Assembly (NCBI GenBank): GCA_044370695.1
Contig: JBILVB010000035.1
Coordinates: 1 to 26,805, forward strand
From: JBEIFW01 sp044370695
Lineage (GTDB): Bacteria > Actinomycetota > Acidimicrobiia > Acidimicrobiales > Ilumatobacteraceae
Direction of reading: 5' to 3'
DNA length: 26,805 bases
Below, one piece after another: positions 1 to 7,094 of this stretch (the first letter of the stretch is position 1; each line of letters opens with the position of its first letter). A program made the position numbers and the translations under genes. A model generated the notes under the pieces. It ran no database searches. It was not told the DNA's origin and worked only from the letters and a program-made list of their open reading frames with translations.

Positions 1-1
1 G

Positions 2-796
2 CGCATCTCGATCCTGCTCGCCGTCCCCGTCATCTGGGACATGCTGACCCGCGTGCCCGGCTTCGCGGACGCCGACCTGTCGTCGCTGCGGTTGTGCGCG
101 TCCGGCGGGGCGCCGGTGCCCGAGGTCCTACTGCGGACGCTGCAGGCCGCAGGGATCGCCATGTCGCAGGGGTACGGCCTGACCGAGGGCACCGGGATGT
201 CGTGCTCGCTGCCGGCGTCCGAGGCACTCGAGCGCATCGGATCGGCCGGGCGCCACTTCATGTTCAACCGCCTCGTCGTCGTGCGCGACGACGGCTCACC
301 GGCGCCGGCCGGCGAGGTGGGCGAGCTGCTGATCAAGGGGCCCGACGTGATGCTCGGGTACTGGCGCGACCCCGACGCCACGGCGCTCGCGATCCGTGAC
401 GGCTGGCTGCACACCGGCGACCTCGCCACGATGGACGCGGCCGGCTACGTGCGGATCGTCGACCGGGCCAAGGACATGCTGATCTCCGGTGGTCTGAACG
501 TGTATCCCGCCGAGGTCGAGCGCGTCGTGGCCGCCGTGCCCGGCGTGGCCGAGGTGGCGGTGATCGGCGTGCCCGACGAACGCTGGGGCGAGGCGCCGTG
601 CGCCATCGTGCGCCGGGCTCCGGGCTCGACGGTCGACGACACCGCAGTGCTCGCGGCCTGCCGCGTCGAGCTCGCGGACTACAAGGTGCCCCGGGTCGTC
701 GTGTGGCGCGACGACGAGCTCCCCCGAGGGATGTCGGGCAAGGTGTTGAAGCGCGAGCTCGCCGTCGAGTACGCCGGGGTCCGCGCGACACGCTGA
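2..796 (+). CDS. Acyl-CoA synthetase (AMP-forming), C-terminal part
   Basis: The reading frame is already open at base 2, so this is the last 264 residues of a longer ligase whose N-terminal P-loop lies outside the window. Such enzymes activate a carboxylic acid to the acyl-adenylate and then the CoA thioester. Visible signatures are the GYGLTEGTG adenine-contact motif, the GWLHTGDLA motif with the ribose-binding Asp, the hinge region DRAKDMLISGGLNVYP, and the C-terminal catalytic Lys in SGKVLKRE. It ends 15 nt before the acyl-CoA dehydrogenase and 1.3 kb before the kinase-like gene, probably one operon. The substrate cannot be told; a medium- or long-chain fatty acid or hydroxy acid is the usual choice for this FadD-like subgroup. 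Family call is firm, substrate is not. Confidence 0.93.
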   Translation, partial: RISILLAVPVIWDMLTRVPGFADADLSSLRLCASGGAPVPEVLLRTLQAAGIAMSQGYGLTEGTGMSCSLPASEALERIGSAGRHFMFNRLVVVRDDGSPAPAGEVGELLIKGPDVMLGYWRDPDATALAIRDGWLHTGDLATMDAAGYVRIVDRAKDMLISGGLNVYPAEVERVVAAVPGVAEVAVIGVPDERWGEAPCAIVRRAPGSTVDDTAVLAACRVELADYKVPRVVVWRDDELPRGMSGKVLKRELAVEYAGVRATR

Positions 797-811
797 TCGA
801 GGGGTATCACC

Positions 812-2113
812 ATGGCCTGGGAATTCGAGACGGATCCGGAGTTCCAGTCGGAGCTCGACTGGATCGAGCAGTTCCTCGCCGACGAGGTCGCACCGCTCGA
901 CCACGTCGTGCACAGCGGTTACGACCTGGCCGACCCGGTCCGCCAGAAGCTGATCCCGCCGTTGCAGGCCAAGGTCCGCGAGCGCGGGCTGTGGGCGTGT
1001 CACCTCGGGCCCGACCTCGGCGGCAAAGGCTACGGCCAGGTCAAGTTGGCCCTGATGAACGAGATGCTCGGTCAGACGCGCCACGGGCCGATCGTGTTCG
1101 GCTGCCAGGCACCCGATTCGGGGAACGCCGAGATCCTGGCCCACTTCGGCACCCCCGAGCAGAAGGAGCGCTACCTGCGACCCCTGCTCGACAACGAGAT
1201 CGTCTCGTGCTTCTCGATGACCGAGCCCCAGGGCGGCGCGGATCCCAAGGTGTTCAACACCCGCGCCGTGCTCGACGGCGACGAGTGGGTCATCGACGGC
1301 GAGAAGTGGTTCTCGTCCAACGCGAAGTACGCCTCGTTCCTCATCGTGATGGCCGTGACGGACCCCGACAACCCGCCGTACCAGCGGATGTCGATGTTCC
1401 TGGTCCCCACCGACACCCCCGGGGTCGAGATCGTCCGCAACGTCGGCCTCGGCTACCAGCCGGCCGGCGAGGGCAGCCATGCCTACGTCCGCTACACCGG
1501 CGTGCGCGTCCCGGTCGACGCGATGCTCGGCCCGCGCGGCGGAGCCTTCGTCGTCGCCCAGACCCGCCTCGGCGGCGGGCGCATCCACCACGCGATGCGC
1601 ACCGTCGGCCAGGTCCGCAAAGCGTTCGAGGCCATGTGCGAGCGGGCCGTCTCGCGCGCCACGCAGGGCGAGATGCTCGGCCGCAAGCAGCTCATGCAGC
1701 AGATGATCGCCGACTCCTGGATCGACATCGAGACCTTCCGGCTCCTCGTCATGCAGACGGCGTGGAAGATCGACAAGTACAAGGACTACAAGCGGGTCCG
1801 CAAGGACATCTCAGCGGTCAAGGCCCTCATGCCACGGGTGTTCCACGACGTGGCCTCCCGGGCGCTGCAGATGCACGGCTCGCTCGGGGTGAGCCACGAG
1901 ATGCCGTTCGCGTCGATGGTCATCGAGAGCTTCCACATGGGTCTCGCCGACGGCCCCACCGAGGTCCACAAGGTCACACTCGCCCGGCTGATCCTGTCCG
2001 AGACCACCCCGACGTCGGGCATGTTCCCCACCACCCACCTGCCCGCGCTCGCCGCCGCCGCCCGGGAGCGTTTCGCCGACGCCCTCGAACTCGGCCTCCA
2101 CGACGAGGTCTGA
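812..2113 (+). CDS. Acyl-CoA dehydrogenase, ACAD10/11-like
   Basis: This 433-residue flavoprotein would act in the cytoplasm on an acyl-CoA. It has the N-terminal helical domain (about 1-130), the FAD-contact segment CFSMTEPQGGADPK (133-146) and VIDGEKWFSS (160-169), and the C-terminal helical domain with QMHGSLGVSHEMPF (353-366) and GLADGPTEVHK. The ATG at 812 follows GAGGGG with suitable spacing. The gene lies 15 nt after the ligase and 8 nt before a kinase-like gene. In animals ACAD10/11 are fusions of exactly these two domains, and in Pseudomonas lva loci kinase and dehydrogenase are separate neighbours handling 4-hydroxyacyl-CoA. The context therefore suggests a dehydrogenase homologue that processes a phosphorylated hydroxyacyl-CoA rather than plain beta-oxidation. 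That role is inference; the family is clear. Confidence 0.95.
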   Translation: MAWEFETDPEFQSELDWIEQFLADEVAPLDHVVHSGYDLADPVRQKLIPPLQAKVRERGLWACHLGPDLGGKGYGQVKLALMNEMLGQTRHGPIVFGCQAPDSGNAEILAHFGTPEQKERYLRPLLDNEIVSCFSMTEPQGGADPKVFNTRAVLDGDEWVIDGEKWFSSNAKYASFLIVMAVTDPDNPPYQRMSMFLVPTDTPGVEIVRNVGLGYQPAGEGSHAYVRYTGVRVPVDAMLGPRGGAFVVAQTRLGGGRIHHAMRTVGQVRKAFEAMCERAVSRATQGEMLGRKQLMQQMIADSWIDIETFRLLVMQTAWKIDKYKDYKRVRKDISAVKALMPRVFHDVASRALQMHGSLGVSHEMPFASMVIESFHMGLADGPTEVHKVTLARLILSETTPTSGMFPTTHLPALAAAARERFADALELGLHDEV

Positions 2114-2121
2114 GCCCGACC

Positions 2122-3195
2122 ATGGCCGACCTGCCCGCTGCGGACACCGCCCCGGTACGGGCCGGGGAAGACCTCGATTGGGCTGCCCTCGAGGCGCACC
2201 TGCGAGCCAACGTCGAGGAGTTGGCCGGCACCCCGCCGATGGAGGTCGCCCAGTTCCCGGGCGGGTCGGCCAACCTCACGTACTGCGTGCGGTTCGGCCC
2301 GCTGGAGCTGGTGGTGCGCCGACCTCCGTTCGGGATCGTCGCCCCGGGCGCCCACGACATGCGCCGCGAGCACAAGGTGCTCTCCCGCCTGTGGCGATTC
2401 ACCCACCTCGCCCCTCGGGCCTATCTGTTCTGTGACGAACACTCGGTGATCGGCAGCGACTTCGTCGTGATGGAGCGCCGGGTCGGCGAGGTGATCCGCG
2501 GCGAGATCCCCGCCTCGATGGCCCATCACGATCGGGTCGGCGAGCGGATCTCGCTCGCGCTCGTCGATGCCATCGCCGAACTGCACGCCCTCGACCCGGC
2601 GGCATGCGGGCTCGGCGACCTCGGCAAACCGGACGGCTTCGTCGCGCGGCAGGTGTCCGGTTGGGCCAAGCGGTGGGATCTCGTACGCGATCCCCGCTAC
2701 CCGCAGATGGACGACCTGCACCGGCGCCTCGAGACCGCGCTGCCCGCCAGCCCACGCGTGTCGTTCGTGCACAACGACCTGAAGCTCGACAACTGCCAGT
2801 TCGACCCGTCCGACCCGGACCGCGTCGGCAGCTTCTTCGACTGGGACATGACCACGATCGGCGATCCGCTGATCGATCTCGGCACGCTGCTCAACTACTG
2901 GCCCGACCCGTCGGACCCGCCCGCGGTCCGCCGAGCGAGCCACGAAGGCATGCTCACCATGGGCCTGCCCCCGCGGGCGGCCATCGCCGGCCGCTACGCC
3001 GAGCGCACCGGCGTCGACCTGGCCTCGATCGGCTGGTACGAGGCGTTCGCCCAGTGGAAGACCGCAGTCGTCGTCCAGCAACTGCACATGCGCTGGGTGC
3101 GCGGCGAGTCGACCGATCCCCGGATGGCCACGATCGCGGATTCGATCCCGCTGCTGATCGACGGGGCCGAACGCGCACTCACCGGGCTGGGCTGA
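2122..3195 (+). CDS. APH-family kinase-like protein (ACAD10/11 kinase-domain type)
   Basis: This 357-residue protein has the aminoglycoside-phosphotransferase/choline-kinase fold. Its N-lobe shows the FPGGSANLTY nucleotide loop (45-54), a VVRRPP strand with the basic residues expected for ATP binding (64-69) and a conserved AHDMRREHKVL helix. The catalytic loop is HNDLKLDN (217-224, with Asp219 and Asn224) and the metal-binding motif is DWDMTTIGDP from Asp240. These are hallmarks of the subgroup linked to acyl-CoA dehydrogenases, in which the kinase phosphorylates the hydroxyl of 4-hydroxyacyl-CoA (animal ACAD10/11, Pseudomonas LvaA). The ATG at 2122 lies 8 nt past the dehydrogenase stop. It is not likely to be an antibiotic-resistance enzyme, given the neighbours and motif variants. 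It converges with the cupredoxin gene, with only 5 nt between stops. Confidence 0.9.
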   Translation: MADLPAADTAPVRAGEDLDWAALEAHLRANVEELAGTPPMEVAQFPGGSANLTYCVRFGPLELVVRRPPFGIVAPGAHDMRREHKVLSRLWRFTHLAPRAYLFCDEHSVIGSDFVVMERRVGEVIRGEIPASMAHHDRVGERISLALVDAIAELHALDPAACGLGDLGKPDGFVARQVSGWAKRWDLVRDPRYPQMDDLHRRLETALPASPRVSFVHNDLKLDNCQFDPSDPDRVGSFFDWDMTTIGDPLIDLGTLLNYWPDPSDPPAVRRASHEGMLTMGLPPRAAIAGRYAERTGVDLASIGWYEAFAQWKTAVVVQQLHMRWVRGESTDPRMATIADSIPLLIDGAERALTGLG

Positions 3196-3200
3196 GCGGA

Positions 3201-3608
3201 TCAGGCCACGGCGAACGTGCCGCGCATGCCGCGCGCGACATGGTCGGCCACGTCGCACACCCACTTCGCCGTGCCCGACGATCGCATCCGGACCGTGAAC
3301 GTGCCGGTGCCGCCGGGCTGCACGATCTCGAGGCGGCCGAGGCGCGTGCCGTCGGCGGTCAACAGCTCGAGGTTGTGCGGCTGCGCGCCGTCGTTGGCCA
3401 TCGTGAAGGTGATCCGTTCGCCCTTCACCGCGCTGAAGCCGCGAAGTTCGGGCACGTCGTAGTCGACCGCCGTCAGCCGGACGGTGCGCACCGCCGTGGG
3501 GTCGTCGTCCCCGCAGGCCGCCACGGCGGCGAGGACGAGCGGCAAGGCGACGAGCAGCGGGCGCACGGCGGCCGAGGGTACCGACGACGGCCGCACGAGC
3601 CGGGTCAC
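3201..3608 (-). CDS. Cupredoxin-domain lipoprotein (auracyanin-like copper site)
   Basis: A 135-residue protein starting at a GTG that overlaps the VWA gene stop as GTGA, so it is translationally coupled. Residues 16-32 form a lipoprotein signal ending in lipobox VAAC (Cys32). The mature part is a single small beta-barrel domain. Candidate type-1 copper ligands are His78 (in QPHNLELL) and Cys118, His123 and Met128 in the spacing C-x4-H-x4-M, the arrangement I recall for auracyanin-type proteins. If copper is bound, it could carry electrons or copper on the outer face of the membrane. It is the last gene of the MoxR-DUF58-VWA operon, an uncommon partner for that set. No cytochrome or oxidase gene is adjacent, so the electron partner is unknown. 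Confidence 0.85.
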   Translation of the reverse strand: MTRLVRPSSVPSAAVRPLLVALPLVLAAVAACGDDDPTAVRTVRLTAVDYDVPELRGFSAVKGERITFTMANDGAQPHNLELLTADGTRLGRLEIVQPGGTGTFTVRMRSSGTAKWVCDVADHVARGMRGTFAVA

Positions 3609-4567
3609 ACCAGCTTCTGGGACCACACGAGCCCGGCCACCGCGGCCAGGCTGGCCAGCAGCAGGCCGAACCCGGTCCACCACGCCGTGTGCTCGGTCGT
3701 CTCCACCTCGAACCCGACCGAGCGCCCGATCGTGTCGTAGACCGTGGCGAGCTGGTCGGCGGTCTCGGCCGTGAAGGTCTGGCCACCCGTCTCGGTCGCG
3801 ATCTGCGCCATCGTGTCGGGATCGGCGGGCACGGCGACCCGGCGGCCCTGCGCGACGACGAACCCGTCGGCGGTCCCGAACGCGATCGTCGTGACGGGCA
3901 CCGCAGCGGTCCGGGCCTCGCCGATCGCGGCGTCGAGGGTTTCGCGGGGATCCTCCCCGGCCCGACCGACGGTCGGTTCGCCGTCGCTCATCAACACGAT
4001 GGCCGCCGAGTTGCCCTTCCGGTCGGGGGCGGCGATACGGATCGCTTCCAGGGTGAGCAGCATCGCCTCGCCGGTCGCCGTGCCCGGGCCGAGCTGCATC
4101 CGGTCGATGCTGCGCACCACGGCGTCGCGATCGTCCGTGGGGGACATCAGCACCCGGGCCGACCGGTCGAACGACACGACCCCCATCCGCACGCCCCGCG
4201 GCAGTTCGGCGACGAAGGCCTTCGCCGCGGCCTGGGCGGCGGCGAGGCGGTTGGGGGTGACGTCCTCGGCGCCCATCGACGCCGAGGTGTCGAGCACCAG
4301 CATGATCGTCCCCTGGTCCTTGGCCACGCGCTCCTCCGAGTACGGGCGGGCGAACCCGACCACCAGGCCGGCCAGGCCAACGACGAGCGCCGCCGGGCCG
4401 AGGTGGCGCTGCCAGCCCGCCGCGCGCGGCGCCACGGATGCGAGCAGGTCGACGCTCGTGAACCGCACGGCGATCCGACGCCGCCGGCGCTGCACGAGCG
4501 GGTACGCGACCGCCAGCGCGACCGGGACGGCCAGCAACGCCAGGCGCCAGGGTTCGAGGAAGCTCAC
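3605..4567 (-). CDS. VWA-domain membrane protein (BatA-like)
   Basis: The 320-residue product begins at a GTG overlapping the DUF58 stop (GTGA). Two N-terminal hydrophobic segments (about 8-25 and 57-74) are followed by a von Willebrand factor A domain with a complete MIDAS start, DTSAS (Asp93, Ser95, Ser97), and a C-terminal transmembrane segment around 294-316. This is the topology of BatA/aerotolerance-type proteins, which sit in the membrane and are thought to bind metal-dependent partners and work with MoxR ATPases in assembling or maturing protein complexes. A longer reading frame continues upstream, but it is the shadow of the DUF58 gene. The four-gene coupling, MoxR, DUF58, VWA and cupredoxin, argues for one functional unit. 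The client protein is unknown. Confidence 0.92.
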   Translation of the reverse strand: MSFLEPWRLALLAVPVALAVAYPLVQRRRRRIAVRFTSVDLLASVAPRAAGWQRHLGPAALVVGLAGLVVGFARPYSEERVAKDQGTIMLVLDTSASMGAEDVTPNRLAAAQAAAKAFVAELPRGVRMGVVSFDRSARVLMSPTDDRDAVVRSIDRMQLGPGTATGEAMLLTLEAIRIAAPDRKGNSAAIVLMSDGEPTVGRAGEDPRETLDAAIGEARTAAVPVTTIAFGTADGFVVAQGRRVAVPADPDTMAQIATETGGQTFTAETADQLATVYDTIGRSVGFEVETTEHTAWWTGFGLLLASLAAVAGLVWSQKLV

Positions 4568-5523
4568 GGCACCCGTGCCAACACGCGGTCGTGGGCGAGG
4601 TCCCGGCCCACGAAACGGGCCAGGGCGACCAGCCAGTCCTCCTCGGTCGACACGACGAGGTGGCCGGCACCGGCCAGGCGCACCCGACGGGCGATGTCGG
4701 CGTGGCGGTCGGCCGCAGCGGCGGCATACCGGTCTCGCAGCGCTCGTGAGCCGGTGTTCACCTCGATCGTCCGACCGGATTCGGGGTCGACCAGCGCCAG
4801 CAGGCCGACGTCGGGCAGGGCGAACTCGCGGGGATCGACCACCTGGACGGCGACCACCGTGTGGCGCAACCCCAACCGCCGCAACGGCAACGCCCACTCC
4901 GACGGATCGAGGAAATCGCTCACGACCACGATCTGGCCCCGGCGACGCTGGACCCGTTCGAGCTGCGTGAGCGCGCCGGTGAGATCGGCCCCTGCCCCCG
5001 GCGCGCCGGCCTGGCGGCCGAGGTCGTGGAGGCGGGCCAACGAGGCCAGCAGGGCAGCCCGGCCACTGCGAGGCTCGAGGCGCACGAGGCCCGACGCTCC
5101 CGGCACCAGCAGTCCGATCCGGTTCCCGCCACGCGCTGCGAGGAACCCGTAGGCCGCAACGACCGCGAGCACCACCTCGCGCTTCTCTCGCACCGTCGTA
5201 CCGAAATCGAGGCTGGCGGAGCGGTCGGCCACGATCCACGTCTCGAGCTCGCGGTCGGCGTCGGTGGAGCGAACCTGCACCTCGGCGCTGCGAGCCGTGA
5301 GGTTCCAGTCGATGCGACGGGCATCGTCGCCGGGCGTGTAGCGCCGCGGCGCAGCCCGCTCGCTGCCGGGGCCCGAGCGCGCGCTGCGGTGTTCGCCGGC
5401 GAGCACCCCGTCGAGCAGGCGGCTCACGCGCAGTTCCAGCCGGCGCAGCTCCGCCGCACGCGCCGCCACCTCGGACACGCCGGCCGACGGGACGGTGCGC
5501 TCCCGTCGTGTCCGCGGGCTCAT
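4564..5523 (-). CDS. DUF58 domain-containing protein
   Basis: A 319-residue protein whose ATG overlaps the MoxR stop (ATGA). The DUF58 signature is clear: RRYTPGDDARRIDWNLTAR (60-78), followed by the sulfoxy-like stretch ELETWIVADRSASLDFG (93-108), which resembles a degenerate VWA/MIDAS segment (D-x-S-x-S). Hydrophobic strands such as GQIVVVSDFLDP complete a VWA-like fold. No transmembrane segment is evident. DUF58 proteins almost always accompany MoxR ATPases and VWA proteins, as here, and are presumed adaptors in a chaperone-like system; the biochemical role is not established. The region upstream of the ATG, in the same frame, is inside moxR and should not be included. Confidence 0.93.
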   Translation of the reverse strand: MSPRTRRERTVPSAGVSEVAARAAELRRLELRVSRLLDGVLAGEHRSARSGPGSERAAPRRYTPGDDARRIDWNLTARSAEVQVRSTDADRELETWIVADRSASLDFGTTVREKREVVLAVVAAYGFLAARGGNRIGLLVPGASGLVRLEPRSGRAALLASLARLHDLGRQAGAPGAGADLTGALTQLERVQRRRGQIVVVSDFLDPSEWALPLRRLGLRHTVVAVQVVDPREFALPDVGLLALVDPESGRTIEVNTGSRALRDRYAAAAADRHADIARRVRLAGAGHLVVSTEEDWLVALARFVGRDLAHDRVLARVP

Positions 5524-6569
5524 GCGGACAACCCGTGCGCCGGCGGCGGCGGGACGGCGTGCACCATGTCCTGCGAGGCCGACACCCGTGGTGCGATCAC
5601 GCTCGACAGCACGTGACGCACGACGTCGTCGACCTTGACGCCCTCGGCCAGCGCGTCGTACGAGAGCAGCAGACGGTGGCGCAACACCTCGGGGGCCACG
5701 TCGTAGACGTCCTGAGGGAGCAGGTAGCGCCGGCCCCGCAGGAGCGCCAACGCCCGGCCGGCGGCGAGCAGCCCGAGCGTCGCTCGCGGGCTGCCGCCGA
5801 GCGCGACGTGGCGAGCCAGATCGGGCAGCCCCCACTGGGCCGGATCACGGGTGGTCATCACCACGCGCACGGCGTAGTCGGCGACTGCGTGGTGCACGAA
5901 CACGTCGTCGGCGGCGGACTGCAGCGCCACCAGCTGTTCGGGGGTGAGCACCCGCTCGGCGGTCGGGGGCCGCACGCCCATCCGACGGGCGATCTCGGTC
6001 TCCTCGGCGTAGGACGGTTGGGGCACGACCACCTGCATCAGGAACCGGTCGCGCTGGGCTTCGGGCAACGCGTACACCCCCTCGGACTCGATGGGGTTCT
6101 GCGTGGCGAGCACCAGGAACGGATCGGGGAGGCGCCGGGTGACCCCACCGATCGACACCTGGCGTTCGGCCATCACCTCCAGCAGGGCCGACTGCACCTT
6201 GGCCGGCGCCCGGTTCACCTCGTCGGCGAGCACGACGTTGGCGAACACCGGACCCCACTCGATGTCGAACGACTCGCGAGACGGCCGCCAGATTCGAGTG
6301 CCGACGATGTCGGCCGGCACGAGGTCGGGCGTGAACTGCAGGCGGGCGAAGCTGCCGCCGACGACGGTGGCCAGCGTCGACACCGTGAGGGTCTTGGCGA
6401 GGCCCGGGACCCCTTCGAGCAGGCAGTGACCGCGAGCGAGCAGGCAGACCATCGCCCGCTCGACCATCCGGTCCTGCCCGACGATCACCCGCTTCACCTG
6501 GAACAGCGCGTCTTCGAGCAACGACACGTCGGTGGGACCGGATGGGGTGGTCCGGGTCTCGGGATCCAT
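5520..6569 (-). CDS. MoxR-family AAA+ ATPase
   Basis: This 349-residue protein is a cytoplasmic AAA+ ATPase of the MoxR group, presumed to remodel or insert cofactors into partner complexes together with VWA-domain proteins. The motifs are Walker A GVPGLAKT (53-60), Walker B NVVLADE (111-117), sensor-1 ATQNP (155-159) and the AQRDRF segment (171-176) with arginine-finger-type residues, followed by the small helical lid domain. The ATG at 6569 is preceded by GAGGAG with a 4-nt gap, and a TAGCGT -10-like element lies about 40 nt upstream, so it is the first gene of the four-gene operon. All key catalytic residues are present; nothing looks degenerate. Confidence 0.95.
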   Translation of the reverse strand: MDPETRTTPSGPTDVSLLEDALFQVKRVIVGQDRMVERAMVCLLARGHCLLEGVPGLAKTLTVSTLATVVGGSFARLQFTPDLVPADIVGTRIWRPSRESFDIEWGPVFANVVLADEVNRAPAKVQSALLEVMAERQVSIGGVTRRLPDPFLVLATQNPIESEGVYALPEAQRDRFLMQVVVPQPSYAEETEIARRMGVRPPTAERVLTPEQLVALQSAADDVFVHHAVADYAVRVVMTTRDPAQWGLPDLARHVALGGSPRATLGLLAAGRALALLRGRRYLLPQDVYDVAPEVLRHRLLLSYDALAEGVKVDDVVRHVLSSVIAPRVSASQDMVHAVPPPPAHGLSA

Positions 6570-6606
6570 GACGCTCCTCGCAGGGCCAGGCGGCCCCGAC
6601 GCAACG

Positions 6607-6612
6607 ACGCTA
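6607..6612 (-). promoter_or_regulatory. -10-like element TAGCGT of the moxR operon
   Basis: TAGCGT followed by CG, reading on the minus strand, matches the element before the SDR gene at 22803. Transcription starting about 7 nt later would give a roughly 30-nt leader that contains the GAGGAG ribosome site at 6574-6579. I see no convincing -35 box. Confidence 0.45.
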
Positions 6613-6632
6613 CGGCCCCGACGGTTCCCCGC

Positions 6633-6646
6633 GACCGCGGCCGGTC
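6633..6646. terminator. Possible hairpin after the DUF35 gene
   Basis: GACCG and CGGTC form a perfect 5-bp stem around CGGC, extendable by two pairs past a C/C mismatch. It lies 26-39 nt after the DUF35 stop and upstream of the moxR promoter. There is no T-run, so it is only a weak terminator candidate. Confidence 0.25.
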
Positions 6647-6671
6647 CGCCCGCGACGGCCTTCGACCGGGT

Positions 6672-7094
6672 TCAGGCCGGACGGAACCGCACGACGGCCT
6701 CGCCGTCGCCGGCCGGGTCGAACACCGCGACCACCGGCATGCCGCAGCGCACCTCGCCGGGGTCGATTCCGACGATGTTGGTGAGGATGCGGGGACCCTC
6801 CTCGAGTTCGACGTAGGCGAGGACGTACGGCCCGACCTTCGCGTAGGGCCCGACACCCTTGCGCACCGTGGTGTGCGTGTAGACGACCGCCCGGCCCGAC
6901 GCCTCGAACCAGGTCACGTCGCGCCCACCGCAGAACGGGCAGAACCGCCTCGGGTACCAGATCGTCTCGCCGCAGGCGTCGCAGCGCGGCAGCACGAGGC
7001 GGCCCTGACCGGCCGCCTCCCAGTAGGGCGCCGTCTCGTGGGTACGCCGGGCCGGCCGTGTCGGCAGGCCCGTCGGGGTGCGGTCCGTGCTCAC
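6672..7094 (-). CDS. DUF35 OB-fold protein with rubredoxin-like zinc ribbon
   Basis: A 140-residue protein starting at a GTG that overlaps the thiolase stop (GTGA). The N-terminal zinc ribbon is CDACG, then ten residues, then CPFCGG (two CxxC pairs), followed by an OB-fold (about 70-138) with the conserved GRAVVYTHTTVRKG and GPYVLAYVEL strands. DUF35 proteins pair with thiolase-like partners; in steroid side-chain degradation the ChsH2/Ltp2-type complexes are the known case, in which the OB-fold binds the acyl-CoA. The coupling to the gene just upstream makes an obligate heterocomplex likely here. It is not itself expected to be catalytic. Confidence 0.93.
   Translation of the reverse strand: MSTDRTPTGLPTRPARRTHETAPYWEAAGQGRLVLPRCDACGETIWYPRRFCPFCGGRDVTWFEASGRAVVYTHTTVRKGVGPYAKVGPYVLAYVELEEGPRILTNIVGIDPGEVRCGMPVVAVFDPAGDGEAVVRFRPA

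Noticed and set aside
598..2121. In-frame extension upstream of the APH-like kinase
   Set aside because: It overlaps the ligase and acyl-CoA dehydrogenase in another frame and translates to Arg-rich sequence; ATG 2122 fits the family start.
2122..3195. Aminoglycoside resistance kinase
   Set aside because: The APH fold is present, but the subgroup motifs and the ACAD neighbour point to acyl-CoA metabolism.
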